Assembly (NCBI GenBank): GCA_031269335.1
Contig: JAISZI010000101.1
Coordinates: 1-57,130, forward strand
From: Puniceicoccales bacterium
GTDB lineage: Bacteria; Verrucomicrobiota; Verrucomicrobiia; Opitutales; UBA953
Direction of reading: 5' to 3'
Length of the DNA: 57,130 nucleotides
Below are positions 10,490 through 18,680 of the stretch, piece by piece. The notes beneath the pieces were generated by a model, which ran no database searches, was not told the DNA's origin, and worked only from the letters and a program-made list of their open reading frames with translations. Every line of letters starts with the position of its first letter. Within the stretch, counting starts at the first letter, position 1. The translations under genes and the position numbers were made by a program.

Positions 10490-13400
10490 ATGAGCGCACA
10501 AGAAACTTTCGTCAGCATAAAGAGAACCGCGACAGAGGCCGCCCGCGAGGCCGCCGAAGCCGCCCGAATCGCAACCATTTCCGCAGACGCCGCCGATCGC
10601 GCCGCTGTCGCCGCCCGCGAGGCACAAGCGCAAAACGCCGACCCCACCGCCCAAGCCGCCCTCGCTGACGAAGCTGACCGCGCCGCCCGAGACGCCCAGT
10701 TCGCCGCCGATCGCGCCGCCGCCGCCGCCCGCGAAGCCGCCGAAGCAAAAGCCGCCCAAGATACACACGCTGCTCTCGCCGACCGCGCCGCTCGCGAAGC
10801 CGCCGCCGCCCGTGGCGAACGCTCCGCCCGCGCCGCCCAAGAAGCCGACGCTGTCCGCGGCGCCCTGTCCGCCCAAGAAGCCCGCGAAGCGCAGTCCGCC
10901 CGCGCCCGCGCCGCCGCCCAAGCCGCCCTCGAAGCCCAGACCGCCGCCGAACGTGCCGCCCAAGAAGCTGCCGACCGCGCCGCTGCGCTTGCCCTCACCG
11001 CCCAAGCCGCCCAAGCCGAAGCCGAAGCCGAAGCCGCCCGTGCCGCCGAAGCCGCCCGTGCCGCCCAAGCCGAACGCTCCACCCAAACCGCCGAAGCCGA
11101 GAAGGCCGCCGAAGCCGCTCGCTCCGCCCTCACCGCCCAAGCCGCTGCCGACCGCGCCGCCCTCGCCGCCCAAGCCGCTCGCGCCGCAAAAGCCGCCCAA
11201 GCCGCCCGCGCTGCAAAAGAAGCCCAAGCCGCAAAAGAAGCCCAAGTCGCCCAAGCACTCCAAGTCGCCCAAGCAAAACGCGCCGAAGCCGCTCGTGCCG
11301 CCCAAGCCGCCCGCGCCGCCGAAGCCGAACGCGCCGCAAAAGAAGCCGAAGCCGCCCAAGCCGCAAAAGCCGCTCAATCCGTTTCTGTCGCCCGCGAATC
11401 TGCCGAACGCGCCGCCGCCGAACGCGCCGCCGCCGCTGCCCTCGCCGCCCAGACCGCCGAAGACGCTCGCACGCTCCTGCTTTTCCAAACGGATGAAGCC
11501 GGTCGCTCCGACCAGGTCGTCTCCGCCGCCCAATCCTCCTTTGACGCCCAATTTTACGCCGCCCGCGCCGCCCAAGAAGCCGCCGAACGCTCCGAACGCG
11601 CCCTTCTCGCCGACCGTGCCGCCCGCGCCAATCGCGACAACCCCTCCATTCAGGCTTATGCCGACCGAGCCGACAAAGACGCCCACAACGTCGTCGAACA
11701 AGCCGCAAACGCCGATTTCGCCGCCCAAGAAGCGCAGGAAGCCGTCATCCGTGCCGCCGAAGCACGCACCCTTGAAGACGCCACCCTCGCCGCAAAAGAT
11801 GCCCGTGTCGCCGCCGAACGCGCCGCCCAAATCGCCCATTCCCTCGCACCTGCGGGAACACTCCCGCCGCTCGCGCCAGTCGCCACGCCGTCCGCTTCAA
11901 AGCCATTGCTGCACCCGGCTCATTCTACGGCTGAATTTCTTTCTTCGTCCGTCTCGCCAAAAGGTTTGGCTTCCGCTCCGTTCGGAGAAGTTCCCCCGGC
12001 GTCCCCAGCGCAACCGTCAACATACGGGCAGTTTTCCAAACCGACAGGTGAACCTGACGAGCAGACAAAGCCCAGCCCCTACGCATCCATCCCTTACAGC
12101 GGCGGACAACCGCTTCGCCAAAAACTGTTCAGCGGGACAACCACGCCTCCCTTAACGAACAATATCTACGGCTCGACCTCACAACCACACGCGAAACTCC
12201 AGCCCACCGGACAAATCCCTGCCTACCTCCAGCCCGGCTCCTCTCCCGCTACGTCAAGGCCATCTTTTTCACCAACAATTCCGCCCGCCGCCGCACAATT
12301 CGACGCCTACGGGCGACCGATTGCGCCGACGCAAGGTCAACCCGCTGCCGCACAATTTGACGCTTACGGGCAACCGATTTCGCCGACGCAAACTTCGCAG
12401 CAGGGACAATATCCGCAGCCAGGGCAATTCGGCGCACAACAGCCTTATTCGCCGCAGACGCAACAGGGCGCAGGAAGTCCGCCGCCCGCTGGTCAAATTC
12501 CGCCCTACCAACAACCTACCGCGCAAGGTCAACCCGCTGCCGCACAATTCGATGCCTACGGACAACCGATTCCACCAGCGCAAGCTCCGCAGCAGGGACA
12601 ATATCCGCAGTCAGGACAATTCGGCGCACCGCAGGCTTATCCACCGCAAACACAACAGGGCGCGCAAGGTCAACCAGCCGCCGCCCAATTCGATGCCTAC
12701 GGGCGACCGATCCCACCAGCGCAACATCCGCAGCAAGGGCAATTCGGCGCACAACAGCCTTATTCGCCGCAGACGCAACAGGGCGCAGGAAGTCCGTCGC
12801 CTGCTGGTCAAGTTCCGCCTTACCAACAACCTCCCGCACAAGGTCAACCCGCCGCCGCGCAATTCGACGCCTACGGACAACCGATTCCGTCGGCGCAAGC
12901 TCCGCAGCAGGGACAATATCCGCAGCAAGGACAATTCGGTGCGCAACAGCCTTATCCGCTTTACCAACAATCCGCCGCGCAAGGTCAACCCGCTGCCGCA
13001 CAATTCGACGCCTACGGGCAACCGATTCCACCGGCGCAAGCTCCGCAGCAAGGACAACATCCGCAGCAGGGACAATTCGGCGCACCGCAATCTTACCCGC
13101 CGCAAACACAACAGGGCGCGGGAAGTCCGCCGCCCGCTGGTCAAGTTCCGCCTTACCAACAACCCGCCGCGCAAGGTCAGCCCGCCGCCGCGCAATTCGA
13201 CGCCTACGGGCGACCAATCCCACCAGCGCAAGCTCCGCAGCCGCCGCAACATCCGCAGCCAAGCCACCTCGGCGCACCACAACAAACGGCGCAAGACGCA
13301 CATGCCGGAGCACGCGAAACCCACCCGCAAACTGAATCCGGTGCCGACGCACCGACTTCCGTTTCACCGGCACGGACGCTGTCGGCAGACGTCCTCGGAC

Positions 13401-15790
13401 TGTATAGCCCCATTCCGCAACCGAAACACCATTCGCAACATGCGGATGCGAACGAACCATTTGTTGACCACGGTGCCTCCGCCCGACGCGAGCAAATTGC
13501 CAAAACCCAACAATTAAAAGCCGCTCAGACCGACCGCTACGCCCACATTTCCGTGACGCTCCCGCAGACTCGCGATAGCGAAAACGAAGCCACTCCGCCC
13601 GCTGCGCAATCAACCTCCGCCCGAGCCGCTGCACAATACCGACAGACACCCGACGTTTCCCAGAAAACCGCCAAGACTTCGGGGTCGGATTCCGCGCCTT
13701 CCCGTTTCGCCCGCCCGGGGCACCTGGACAGCCCCCACGCGGATTCCCTTCCCCAAGAGGAATCGTCCGCTGCGTCTTCTCAGCCACCAGGCGAACAAGG
13801 CGCGGGGATTCAATACGCACAAATCATTGATCCTGAACGTGTCCGCGCCGGAGGAAGCGTTACGTTCGCTCCAAAAAGTCCACTTTCATTCGCCGAAAAA
13901 AGTGCTGGTTCGCCCGCGTCAACACAAGAACCGTCACCGCCTTCGCCAACAACCTCCGATCAACAACGCTTTTCTCCGCAGAGTTCCCCACAGCCTGAAT
14001 CCACGTCCGCGTCAACAGGTGCGTCGGCAACTGTGTCGATTCTTACATCGGCAATAACTTCCGAAGCAGGCAGCTCAACCGCATCAGGCGCACCGATACT
14101 TCTGGCAACCAGCGATTCTGCAAAACCCGTTGACGCTCCCGCGCCTGCCGAGTCCGACACCGCAAAAACAACGGAAACGCCGGCAACCACGGGAGACAGT
14201 GTTGCCGCCGCCATCCTCGCCCGTTCACGCGGCGGAAAACTCACCTCTGCCGCCACTGCGGAATCCGCTGCCGCCAACGCCAAAACTGCCGCAACCGCTC
14301 CCACAGCCAAATCCAGCCTTACCGCCGCCACCACCGTCACGACAAAAACCGCCACCGGCACCACCGGCACTGCCACCCCGTCCGACGCCTTGAACCTGCA
14401 AAAGAAGGATCCCTTCTCGCCTCGCAAACCAGATTCACGCCCCCCACCCGTTCCTACACGCGATAACGATGACGACGAGGGAGGTCCCGATATAACTCCT
14501 AACATTGCAGATTTTGTTGACGATGAAGAAAACAGCGGGAAGACCAAATGGGGAACCGTCCTATTAATTTTACTTCTGATTCTAATTCTCGCCGCAGGTG
14601 CTTTCTTCGCATGGAAACACTTTGGCGTCAATGCCGCAGGCACGCCCTCCAAGGGAAGTTACCGCACCGAACGCGTCCAGAACGGTCCATTATCGCAAGT
14701 GATAAAAACGACGGGGACCATCAACCCGCAGAATCAAGTTACCGTCAGCAGCGAACTTTCTAATATCGGAGTGCAAGCAGTTTACGTAGAATCCAACGCC
14801 AGAGTCACCAAAGACCAAAAACTCGCCCAGCTCGACACCGAAAAACTCAACCAAGCCGTAGCCGCAACCCAAGCCGCCCTCAGAAGTGCCGAAGCAAATG
14901 TCCGCGCAACCGAAGCCACCCGCAAAAAAACAAAAGCAGACCACGAACGAAATGAAGATTTATTCAAAAAATCTAATGGCCTGACACCATCGAAACAGGA
15001 AATAGACGCCAGCAAAGCCGCCGCAGATCGGGCTGAAGCCGAATATCACGCTGCTGTCAAAGCAGTTGAAAAAGCCAACGCCCAATACGAAATCAATAAT
15101 ACCGACCTCAAAAAAGCGACGATCAAATCACCGATGGATGGCATAGTCCTCAAACGCAGCATTGAACCGGGGCAAACCGTCGTCTCGCGCCTAACCCCGC
15201 CAGAACTGTTTGTCATAGCCGACGATTTGAAACGCATGAAACTCGTCGTCGGTATCGCAGAAGCCGACATCAGCCGCGTCGTTATGGGTCAAAACGCCAA
15301 ATTCACTGTTCCCGCCCAACCCACGCGCAAATATGAAGCGAAGGTGACAAAAATAGAAAATAATCCCGTAACCAAAAACAATTTAGTCACCTACAATGTT
15401 GAACTCGAAGTTTCTAACAATGATGAAACCCTAAAAGCTGGCATGTCTGCCGAAACCGAAATTCAAGCAGGCAAACTTGAAAATGCCCTCTACGTGTCCA
15501 GTGCCGCTCTCCGTTTTGCACCCGAAACCCACCTCAAAACCGAGACCAAAAAAGAAGAAAAATCGCTATTGGAGAACCTCGCACCACGACCACCCCCACG
15601 CCGCGTTGCCGACCGCACGCAAAAAAATGCCCCCGCCGCCCCAGCAAACGGAAAAGGGCGTATCTACGTGTTGGAAAATAAAAAAATCCGCCCTGTCGAA
15701 GTAAGCATCGGTTTGACGACCGAACAATACACACAAATTTTCAGCAACGAAATCAGCGCAAACATGGAAATCGTTGTCGGCTATAATTAG
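10490..15790 (+). CDS. Giant membrane fusion protein with Ala-rich coiled coil and Pro/Gln-rich repeat domain
   Basis: At 1766 residues this is about four times the length of a normal HlyD/MacA adaptor. Residues 1 to about 450 are extremely Ala-rich with AARAAQAAE-type heptads and almost no Pro or Gly: a predicted long coiled coil. Residues about 455-1330 are Pro/Gln/Ser/Thr-rich and disordered, with seven copies of a PAAAQFDAYG repeat. An acidic stretch precedes one membrane segment (about 1354-1377, GTVLLILLLILILAAGAFFAW). Residues about 1385-1766 form a MacA-like adaptor: GTINPQNQVTVSS, an alpha-hairpin, TIKSPMDGIVLKRSIEPGQ (lipoyl half-motif) and beta-barrel parts. The topology would leave the first 1350 residues in the cytoplasm. 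Frame, composition and the single long ORF argue for one real gene. The partner is the upstream outer-membrane factor; no pump gene is adjacent. The function of the N-terminal part is unknown. Confidence 0.85.
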   Translation: MSAQETFVSIKRTATEAAREAAEAARIATISADAADRAAVAAREAQAQNADPTAQAALADEADRAARDAQFAADRAAAAAREAAEAKAAQDTHAALADRAAREAAAARGERSARAAQEADAVRGALSAQEAREAQSARARAAAQAALEAQTAAERAAQEAADRAAALALTAQAAQAEAEAEAARAAEAARAAQAERSTQTAEAEKAAEAARSALTAQAAADRAALAAQAARAAKAAQAARAAKEAQAAKEAQVAQALQVAQAKRAEAARAAQAARAAEAERAAKEAEAAQAAKAAQSVSVARESAERAAAERAAAAALAAQTAEDARTLLLFQTDEAGRSDQVVSAAQSSFDAQFYAARAAQEAAERSERALLADRAARANRDNPSIQAYADRADKDAHNVVEQAANADFAAQEAQEAVIRAAEARTLEDATLAAKDARVAAERAAQIAHSLAPAGTLPPLAPVATPSASKPLLHPAHSTAEFLSSSVSPKGLASAPFGEVPPASPAQPSTYGQFSKPTGEPDEQTKPSPYASIPYSGGQPLRQKLFSGTTTPPLTNNIYGSTSQPHAKLQPTGQIPAYLQPGSSPATSRPSFSPTIPPAAAQFDAYGRPIAPTQGQPAAAQFDAYGQPISPTQTSQQGQYPQPGQFGAQQPYSPQTQQGAGSPPPAGQIPPYQQPTAQGQPAAAQFDAYGQPIPPAQAPQQGQYPQSGQFGAPQAYPPQTQQGAQGQPAAAQFDAYGRPIPPAQHPQQGQFGAQQPYSPQTQQGAGSPSPAGQVPPYQQPPAQGQPAAAQFDAYGQPIPSAQAPQQGQYPQQGQFGAQQPYPLYQQSAAQGQPAAAQFDAYGQPIPPAQAPQQGQHPQQGQFGAPQSYPPQTQQGAGSPPPAGQVPPYQQPAAQGQPAAAQFDAYGRPIPPAQAPQPPQHPQPSHLGAPQQTAQDAHAGARETHPQTESGADAPTSVSPARTLSADVLGLYSPIPQPKHHSQHADANEPFVDHGASARREQIAKTQQLKAAQTDRYAHISVTLPQTRDSENEATPPAAQSTSARAAAQYRQTPDVSQKTAKTSGSDSAPSRFARPGHLDSPHADSLPQEESSAASSQPPGEQGAGIQYAQIIDPERVRAGGSVTFAPKSPLSFAEKSAGSPASTQEPSPPSPTTSDQQRFSPQSSPQPESTSASTGASATVSILTSAITSEAGSSTASGAPILLATSDSAKPVDAPAPAESDTAKTTETPATTGDSVAAAILARSRGGKLTSAATAESAAANAKTAATAPTAKSSLTAATTVTTKTATGTTGTATPSDALNLQKKDPFSPRKPDSRPPPVPTRDNDDDEGGPDITPNIADFVDDEENSGKTKWGTVLLILLLILILAAGAFFAWKHFGVNAAGTPSKGSYRTERVQNGPLSQVIKTTGTINPQNQVTVSSELSNIGVQAVYVESNARVTKDQKLAQLDTEKLNQAVAATQAALRSAEANVRATEATRKKTKADHERNEDLFKKSNGLTPSKQEIDASKAAADRAEAEYHAAVKAVEKANAQYEINNTDLKKATIKSPMDGIVLKRSIEPGQTVVSRLTPPELFVIADDLKRMKLVVGIAEADISRVVMGQNAKFTVPAQPTRKYEAKVTKIENNPVTKNNLVTYNVELEVSNNDETLKAGMSAETEIQAGKLENALYVSSAALRFAPETHLKTETKKEEKSLLENLAPRPPPRRVADRTQKNAPAAPANGKGRIYVLENKKIRPVEVSIGLTTEQYTQIFSNEISANMEIVVGYN
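12281..13260 (+). repeat. In-gene tandem repeats encoding PAAAQFDAYG units
   Basis: Seven units share PAAAQFDAYG(Q/R)PI followed by variable Gln/Pro spacers such as PAQAPQQGQYPQ and GSPPPAGQVPPYQQ. Units differ in spacer length by whole codons, as expected for slippage or recombination within a coding repeat. DNA conservation between units is high. Confidence 0.85.
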
Positions 15791-15872
15791 ACAAAAAGAC
15801 GACCGCAGCGGCAGCGAATCAGAAGCATTGGGATGCGCCGTTGGCGCGGCGGCGAGAAGAGTCCCATGCTAT

Positions 15873-16304
15873 TTATACTGGGGTGACGCCTTTTTTGAGG
15901 AGGATATTTCCGTATTTGGCTGTTTCGCCGGTGAGGAGGACGGCGAAGGCTTTTTTGGTGCGTTCGTAAAAGGCGAAGCGGTCAATGCGTATGATGTCTG
16001 GCGCAGTAGGAGCATGTTTGTGGATGGGGATGAGGTAGGCGGCTTCGACGGCTGGGTCGAGGGTATCGCCTCCGTTGGCGGCCATCATGACGAGGGGGTC
16101 TTTGACGTAGGTGTCTATGGCGAATAACGGGAGGATGGCGTCGAGGAGTGCGGGGATGCGCAGTCCGTCAGCGCGCAGGACGCGGTTATTGAAGCTTTCG
16201 CCTGGAAAATGGGCGTCGGCGAGGACGATTTCGTCCCCGTGACCCATACGACTGAGGGTTGCGAGGAGTTCGGGTGAGATGAGTGGAGAGATTCCTTTGA
16301 GCAT
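15873..16304 (-). CDS. fucU: RbsD/FucU family sugar mutarotase, most like L-fucose mutarotase
   Basis: The RbsD/FucU family interconverts anomers of fucose or ribose so that downstream enzymes receive the right form. The product is 143 residues, full length for FucU. Characteristic features are the N-terminal [36 protein letters not shown] with the conserved D and H, and the later [16 protein letters not shown] region, with the conserved aromatic/Arg residues of FucU. It lies 42 bases after the zinc dehydrogenase gene on the same strand, so both probably serve one sugar-oxidation route. Between its stop and the converging gene is a GCGCC-GTT-GGCGC hairpin (15835-15847). Confidence 0.9.
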   Translation of the reverse strand: MLKGISPLISPELLATLSRMGHGDEIVLADAHFPGESFNNRVLRADGLRIPALLDAILPLFAIDTYVKDPLVMMAANGGDTLDPAVEAAYLIPIHKHAPTAPDIIRIDRFAFYERTKKAFAVLLTGETAKYGNILLKKGVTPV

Positions 16305-16346
16305 GTTTGTAGTTGGTTGAGTGTTGTTTGGTTAACTTTGTGATTT

Positions 16347-17444
16347 TTATTTCAATTCTTCGTCGAAGCAGACCGCTACTTTGCCGCATTTGCCGCTTGC
16401 CATGAGGGCGTAGGCGTCGCCGACTTTTTCGAGGGGGAAGCGGTGGGTGATGAGGATATCTGGATGGAGGTTCCAGTGAACGAGGCGTTCGACGAGTTCT
16501 TCCATTTTCCAGATGGAGGTGACCCATGAGCCGACGAGTGTTTTTTGGTCGTGGAGCATGTCTGGGGAAGGGTTGAGAGACATGGAGCCTCCTTCGCCGA
16601 GCATGACCATTTTGCCCCATTTGCGGGTGGCGCGTAAGGCGAGGTTTCGGGCGGTGGCGTTGGCGGAGCATTCGACTGCGCGTTCGACGCCGTTGTGGTT
16701 GGTGAGAGCAAGGATTTGTTCGAGGTTTTCGGGGGCGGATTTGAGGACGTGGTCGAAGAGGGGTCTCCCATCAAGATGCAGTTTGCGGGCGATTTGGATG
16801 CGTTCGTCGAGAAATTCGACGCCGAGGATTTGGCGCGCTCCAAGTTTGCGGCAAAGGGTGGCAGAAGCGAGACCGACGGGACCGAGGCCTGTGACGAGAA
16901 CGGCGTCGTTGCCGCTGACGCCGATTTTTTCAAGGCCTTCATAGACAGTGCCAAAACCGCAGGCGACTTGGGCGCCGTCGGCGTAGGTGAGTGAGTCTGG
17001 CAGGGAGACGAGGTCTTTTTCTTCGGCGAGGAGGTATTCTGCCATGCCGCCGTCGCGTTGCCAGCCGTAGGCGCGGCGGTATTTCTCGCTGGTGCAGGAG
17101 ATCATGTAGCCGCGGCGGCAGTCGTTGCAAACGCCGCAGCCGGAGATGTGATAGACGATGACGCGGTCGTTTTCGCGGAAACGGCGGCAGCCGGGGCCGG
17201 TTTTGACGATTTGTCCGCAGGGTTCGTGTCCGGCGATTATGCCGGGCTGGTAGCCTTCGGGGCCTTTGCCGAGGTGTTCGTGGTAGATGCATCGGATGTC
17301 GGAGCCGCAGATGGTGGAGGCTTTCATCCGGAGGAGCACCTCGCCGTGACCGGGGACGGGGACGGGGCGCGTGCCGAGGGCAGCGGTGTGGTCGCCGGGC
17401 AAAAAGGCGCAAAGCATTTTTTCGGGCGTCGTAGTGTTTGCCAT
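16347..17444 (-). CDS. Zinc-dependent alcohol/sugar dehydrogenase (MDR superfamily)
   Basis: An NAD(P)-dependent oxidoreductase of the threonine/sorbitol dehydrogenase type. The start is the ATG at 17444 (MANTTTPEKML); the 56 codons upstream lack family similarity. It has 365 residues. Catalytic zinc ligands are C46 in ICGSD and H73-E74 in GHEPCG. The structural zinc cluster has C103, C106, C109 and C117. The nucleotide fold carries GLGPVGLAS at 186-194. It is directly upstream of fucU on the same strand, which suggests fucose or a related sugar as substrate, but substrate specificity cannot be read from the sequence. Confidence 0.88.
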   Translation of the reverse strand: MANTTTPEKMLCAFLPGDHTAALGTRPVPVPGHGEVLLRMKASTICGSDIRCIYHEHLGKGPEGYQPGIIAGHEPCGQIVKTGPGCRRFRENDRVIVYHISGCGVCNDCRRGYMISCTSEKYRRAYGWQRDGGMAEYLLAEEKDLVSLPDSLTYADGAQVACGFGTVYEGLEKIGVSGNDAVLVTGLGPVGLASATLCRKLGARQILGVEFLDERIQIARKLHLDGRPLFDHVLKSAPENLEQILALTNHNGVERAVECSANATARNLALRATRKWGKMVMLGEGGSMSLNPSPDMLHDQKTLVGSWVTSIWKMEELVERLVHWNLHPDILITHRFPLEKVGDAYALMASGKCGKVAVCFDEELK

Positions 17445-17618
17445 GATGTATGTGCTGTGGTGAGCGAAAAAGGGGCGCAGGGCAAGCGGTTGTTTTTGTT
17501 CATGGTGCGGCAAGAGACATGCGGGGGCGCGGGCGGGGATTGCCTGGGTTCCTATTTCGCAACTTTTTCGGATAATTTTTGTCTCTGGCGGAGTCCTTTT
17601 CCGTGTAGGCACGTTTTT

Positions 17619-17639
17619 CTAGATCGGGGTTCGGTCTAG
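17619..17639. promoter_or_regulatory. Candidate operator in the divergent sugar-locus promoter region
   Basis: In the 228-base gap between the divergent dehydrogenase and DUF6807 genes, CTAGATCG and CGGTCTAG form an inverted repeat (7 of 8 bases) around a 5-base centre. It sits 34 bases before the DUF6807 start codon, a typical position for a repressor site. No regulator gene is adjacent. Confidence 0.35.
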
Positions 17640-17672
17640 CGTGGTGGTGGAGAGGGCGGAGAGATCAACAGA

Positions 17673-18680
17673 ATGAAACGACGTGAATTTTTTAAAAATA
17701 GTGTGCTGACAGCTGGTTTGGGAATGGCTGGGTTGCCATTTGCTGCCAGCAGTGTGGGTGCGCCGCCGAAGGCGCGGGCGCAAAAGTTTCCGGCAAAGTT
17801 CGTTGACTATGGTGGCACCCCTGCGCAGAAACACTTAACTTATTACAACTACGAGAGTCAGGCGTGGTTCCGTAAAAACAACACGGTGCTGACTGCCTAC
17901 CGTGCAAATGCGGCGCAGAAGTATCCGTATTGGTATCCACTCGCTGGGCCGGCGAGCGGTTTATCGTTGGTTGCGGAGACGTCGGCTCCATGGCCGCACC
18001 ATCGGGGCGTGTTCTTTGGCTGCGATCGTGTCAACAAGGGCAATTACTGGCAGAACCAGCTCAGAGACGGGCAAATTAAATCGCGGGGGTTCGTGCTTAC
18101 GCACATTGACGAGACATCGGCTACCTTCACGGATTCTTGCCTTTGGGCGAAGCCCGGTCAGGCACCGATCATCGAAGACAAACGGCGTCACGCGTTGCGT
18201 TTGCTTGATGAACGCCGTTATGTGCTCGACTCGTGGTTTGAGGTGAAGGCGTTGGTCGATGTCACCATCGAACGGTCGAACCATGCTCTTTTTGGGGTGC
18301 GTAGTTCCCCGGACATCAGTGCGACGGGCGGCGGCACGCTGCTTGCCTCTACTGGGGCGAAGGGCGAGAAAGAGATTTTTGGTAAAGTGGCGCGTTGGTG
18401 CGCTTTTTACGGAAAACGTGCGGGCTTGGACATCACGGAAGGCGTGGCGGTGTTAGTGCCCGACGGGTTAAAGGAGCCGTTTGGCAACCAAAAGTGGTTC
18501 GTCCGTGACTACGGTAACATGTCGCCGATGCCGATGAACTTTCTCGGGAAAGCCGAATCCATCCGCATTCCCAAAGGCGAAACGGTCAAGTTGCGTTATC
18601 GCGTGGTAGCGTTTGTCGGCACGCCGGAAGAGGCAGGGATTAATGCCCTGTGGGAAGAGTTTAACGCGAAAAAGGCGTAG
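17673..18680 (+). CDS. PmoA-like / DUF6807 family exported protein
   Basis: A 335-residue protein of the family historically called 'methane oxygenase PmoA' by name transfer; it is unrelated to the membrane methane monooxygenase. It starts with a twin-arginine signal (MKRREFFKNSVLTAGLGMAG) and an Ala-X-Ala-like cleavage region near residue 30. Conserved-looking segments are WPHHRGVFFGCDRVN and SSPDISATGGGTLLAS. Family members occur in polysaccharide and sugar utilisation loci of Verrucomicrobiota and Planctomycetota. Its divergent neighbours are sugar genes, which fits. The biochemical activity is unknown. Its 3' end overlaps the ptsI stop by 20 bases, tail to tail. Confidence 0.8.
   Translation: MKRREFFKNSVLTAGLGMAGLPFAASSVGAPPKARAQKFPAKFVDYGGTPAQKHLTYYNYESQAWFRKNNTVLTAYRANAAQKYPYWYPLAGPASGLSLVAETSAPWPHHRGVFFGCDRVNKGNYWQNQLRDGQIKSRGFVLTHIDETSATFTDSCLWAKPGQAPIIEDKRRHALRLLDERRYVLDSWFEVKALVDVTIERSNHALFGVRSSPDISATGGGTLLASTGAKGEKEIFGKVARWCAFYGKRAGLDITEGVAVLVPDGLKEPFGNQKWFVRDYGNMSPMPMNFLGKAESIRIPKGETVKLRYRVVAFVGTPEEAGINALWEEFNAKKA

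Noticed and set aside
10812-12155. Long plus-strand ORF very rich in Pro and Lys inside the giant adaptor gene
   Set aside because: It is the frame shadow of GC-rich Ala codons (GCC/GCA) read one base off; the Ala-rich frame continues into the adaptor domain and is the coding one.
12281-13260. Regularly repeated sequence that might be read as a CRISPR array
   Set aside because: Units are adjacent, vary in length by codons, have no unique spacers, and keep an open reading frame; they are coding repeats.
12516-13820. 434-codon minus-strand ORF opposite the repeat domain
   Set aside because: Arg/Val/Ala-rich antisense shadow of the repeat codons with no domain or ribosome binding site.
17673-18680. 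Particulate methane monooxygenase subunit, from the family name PmoA
   Set aside because: The protein is Tat-exported and soluble-looking with no multiple membrane helices; the name is a historical mislabel for the DUF6807 group.
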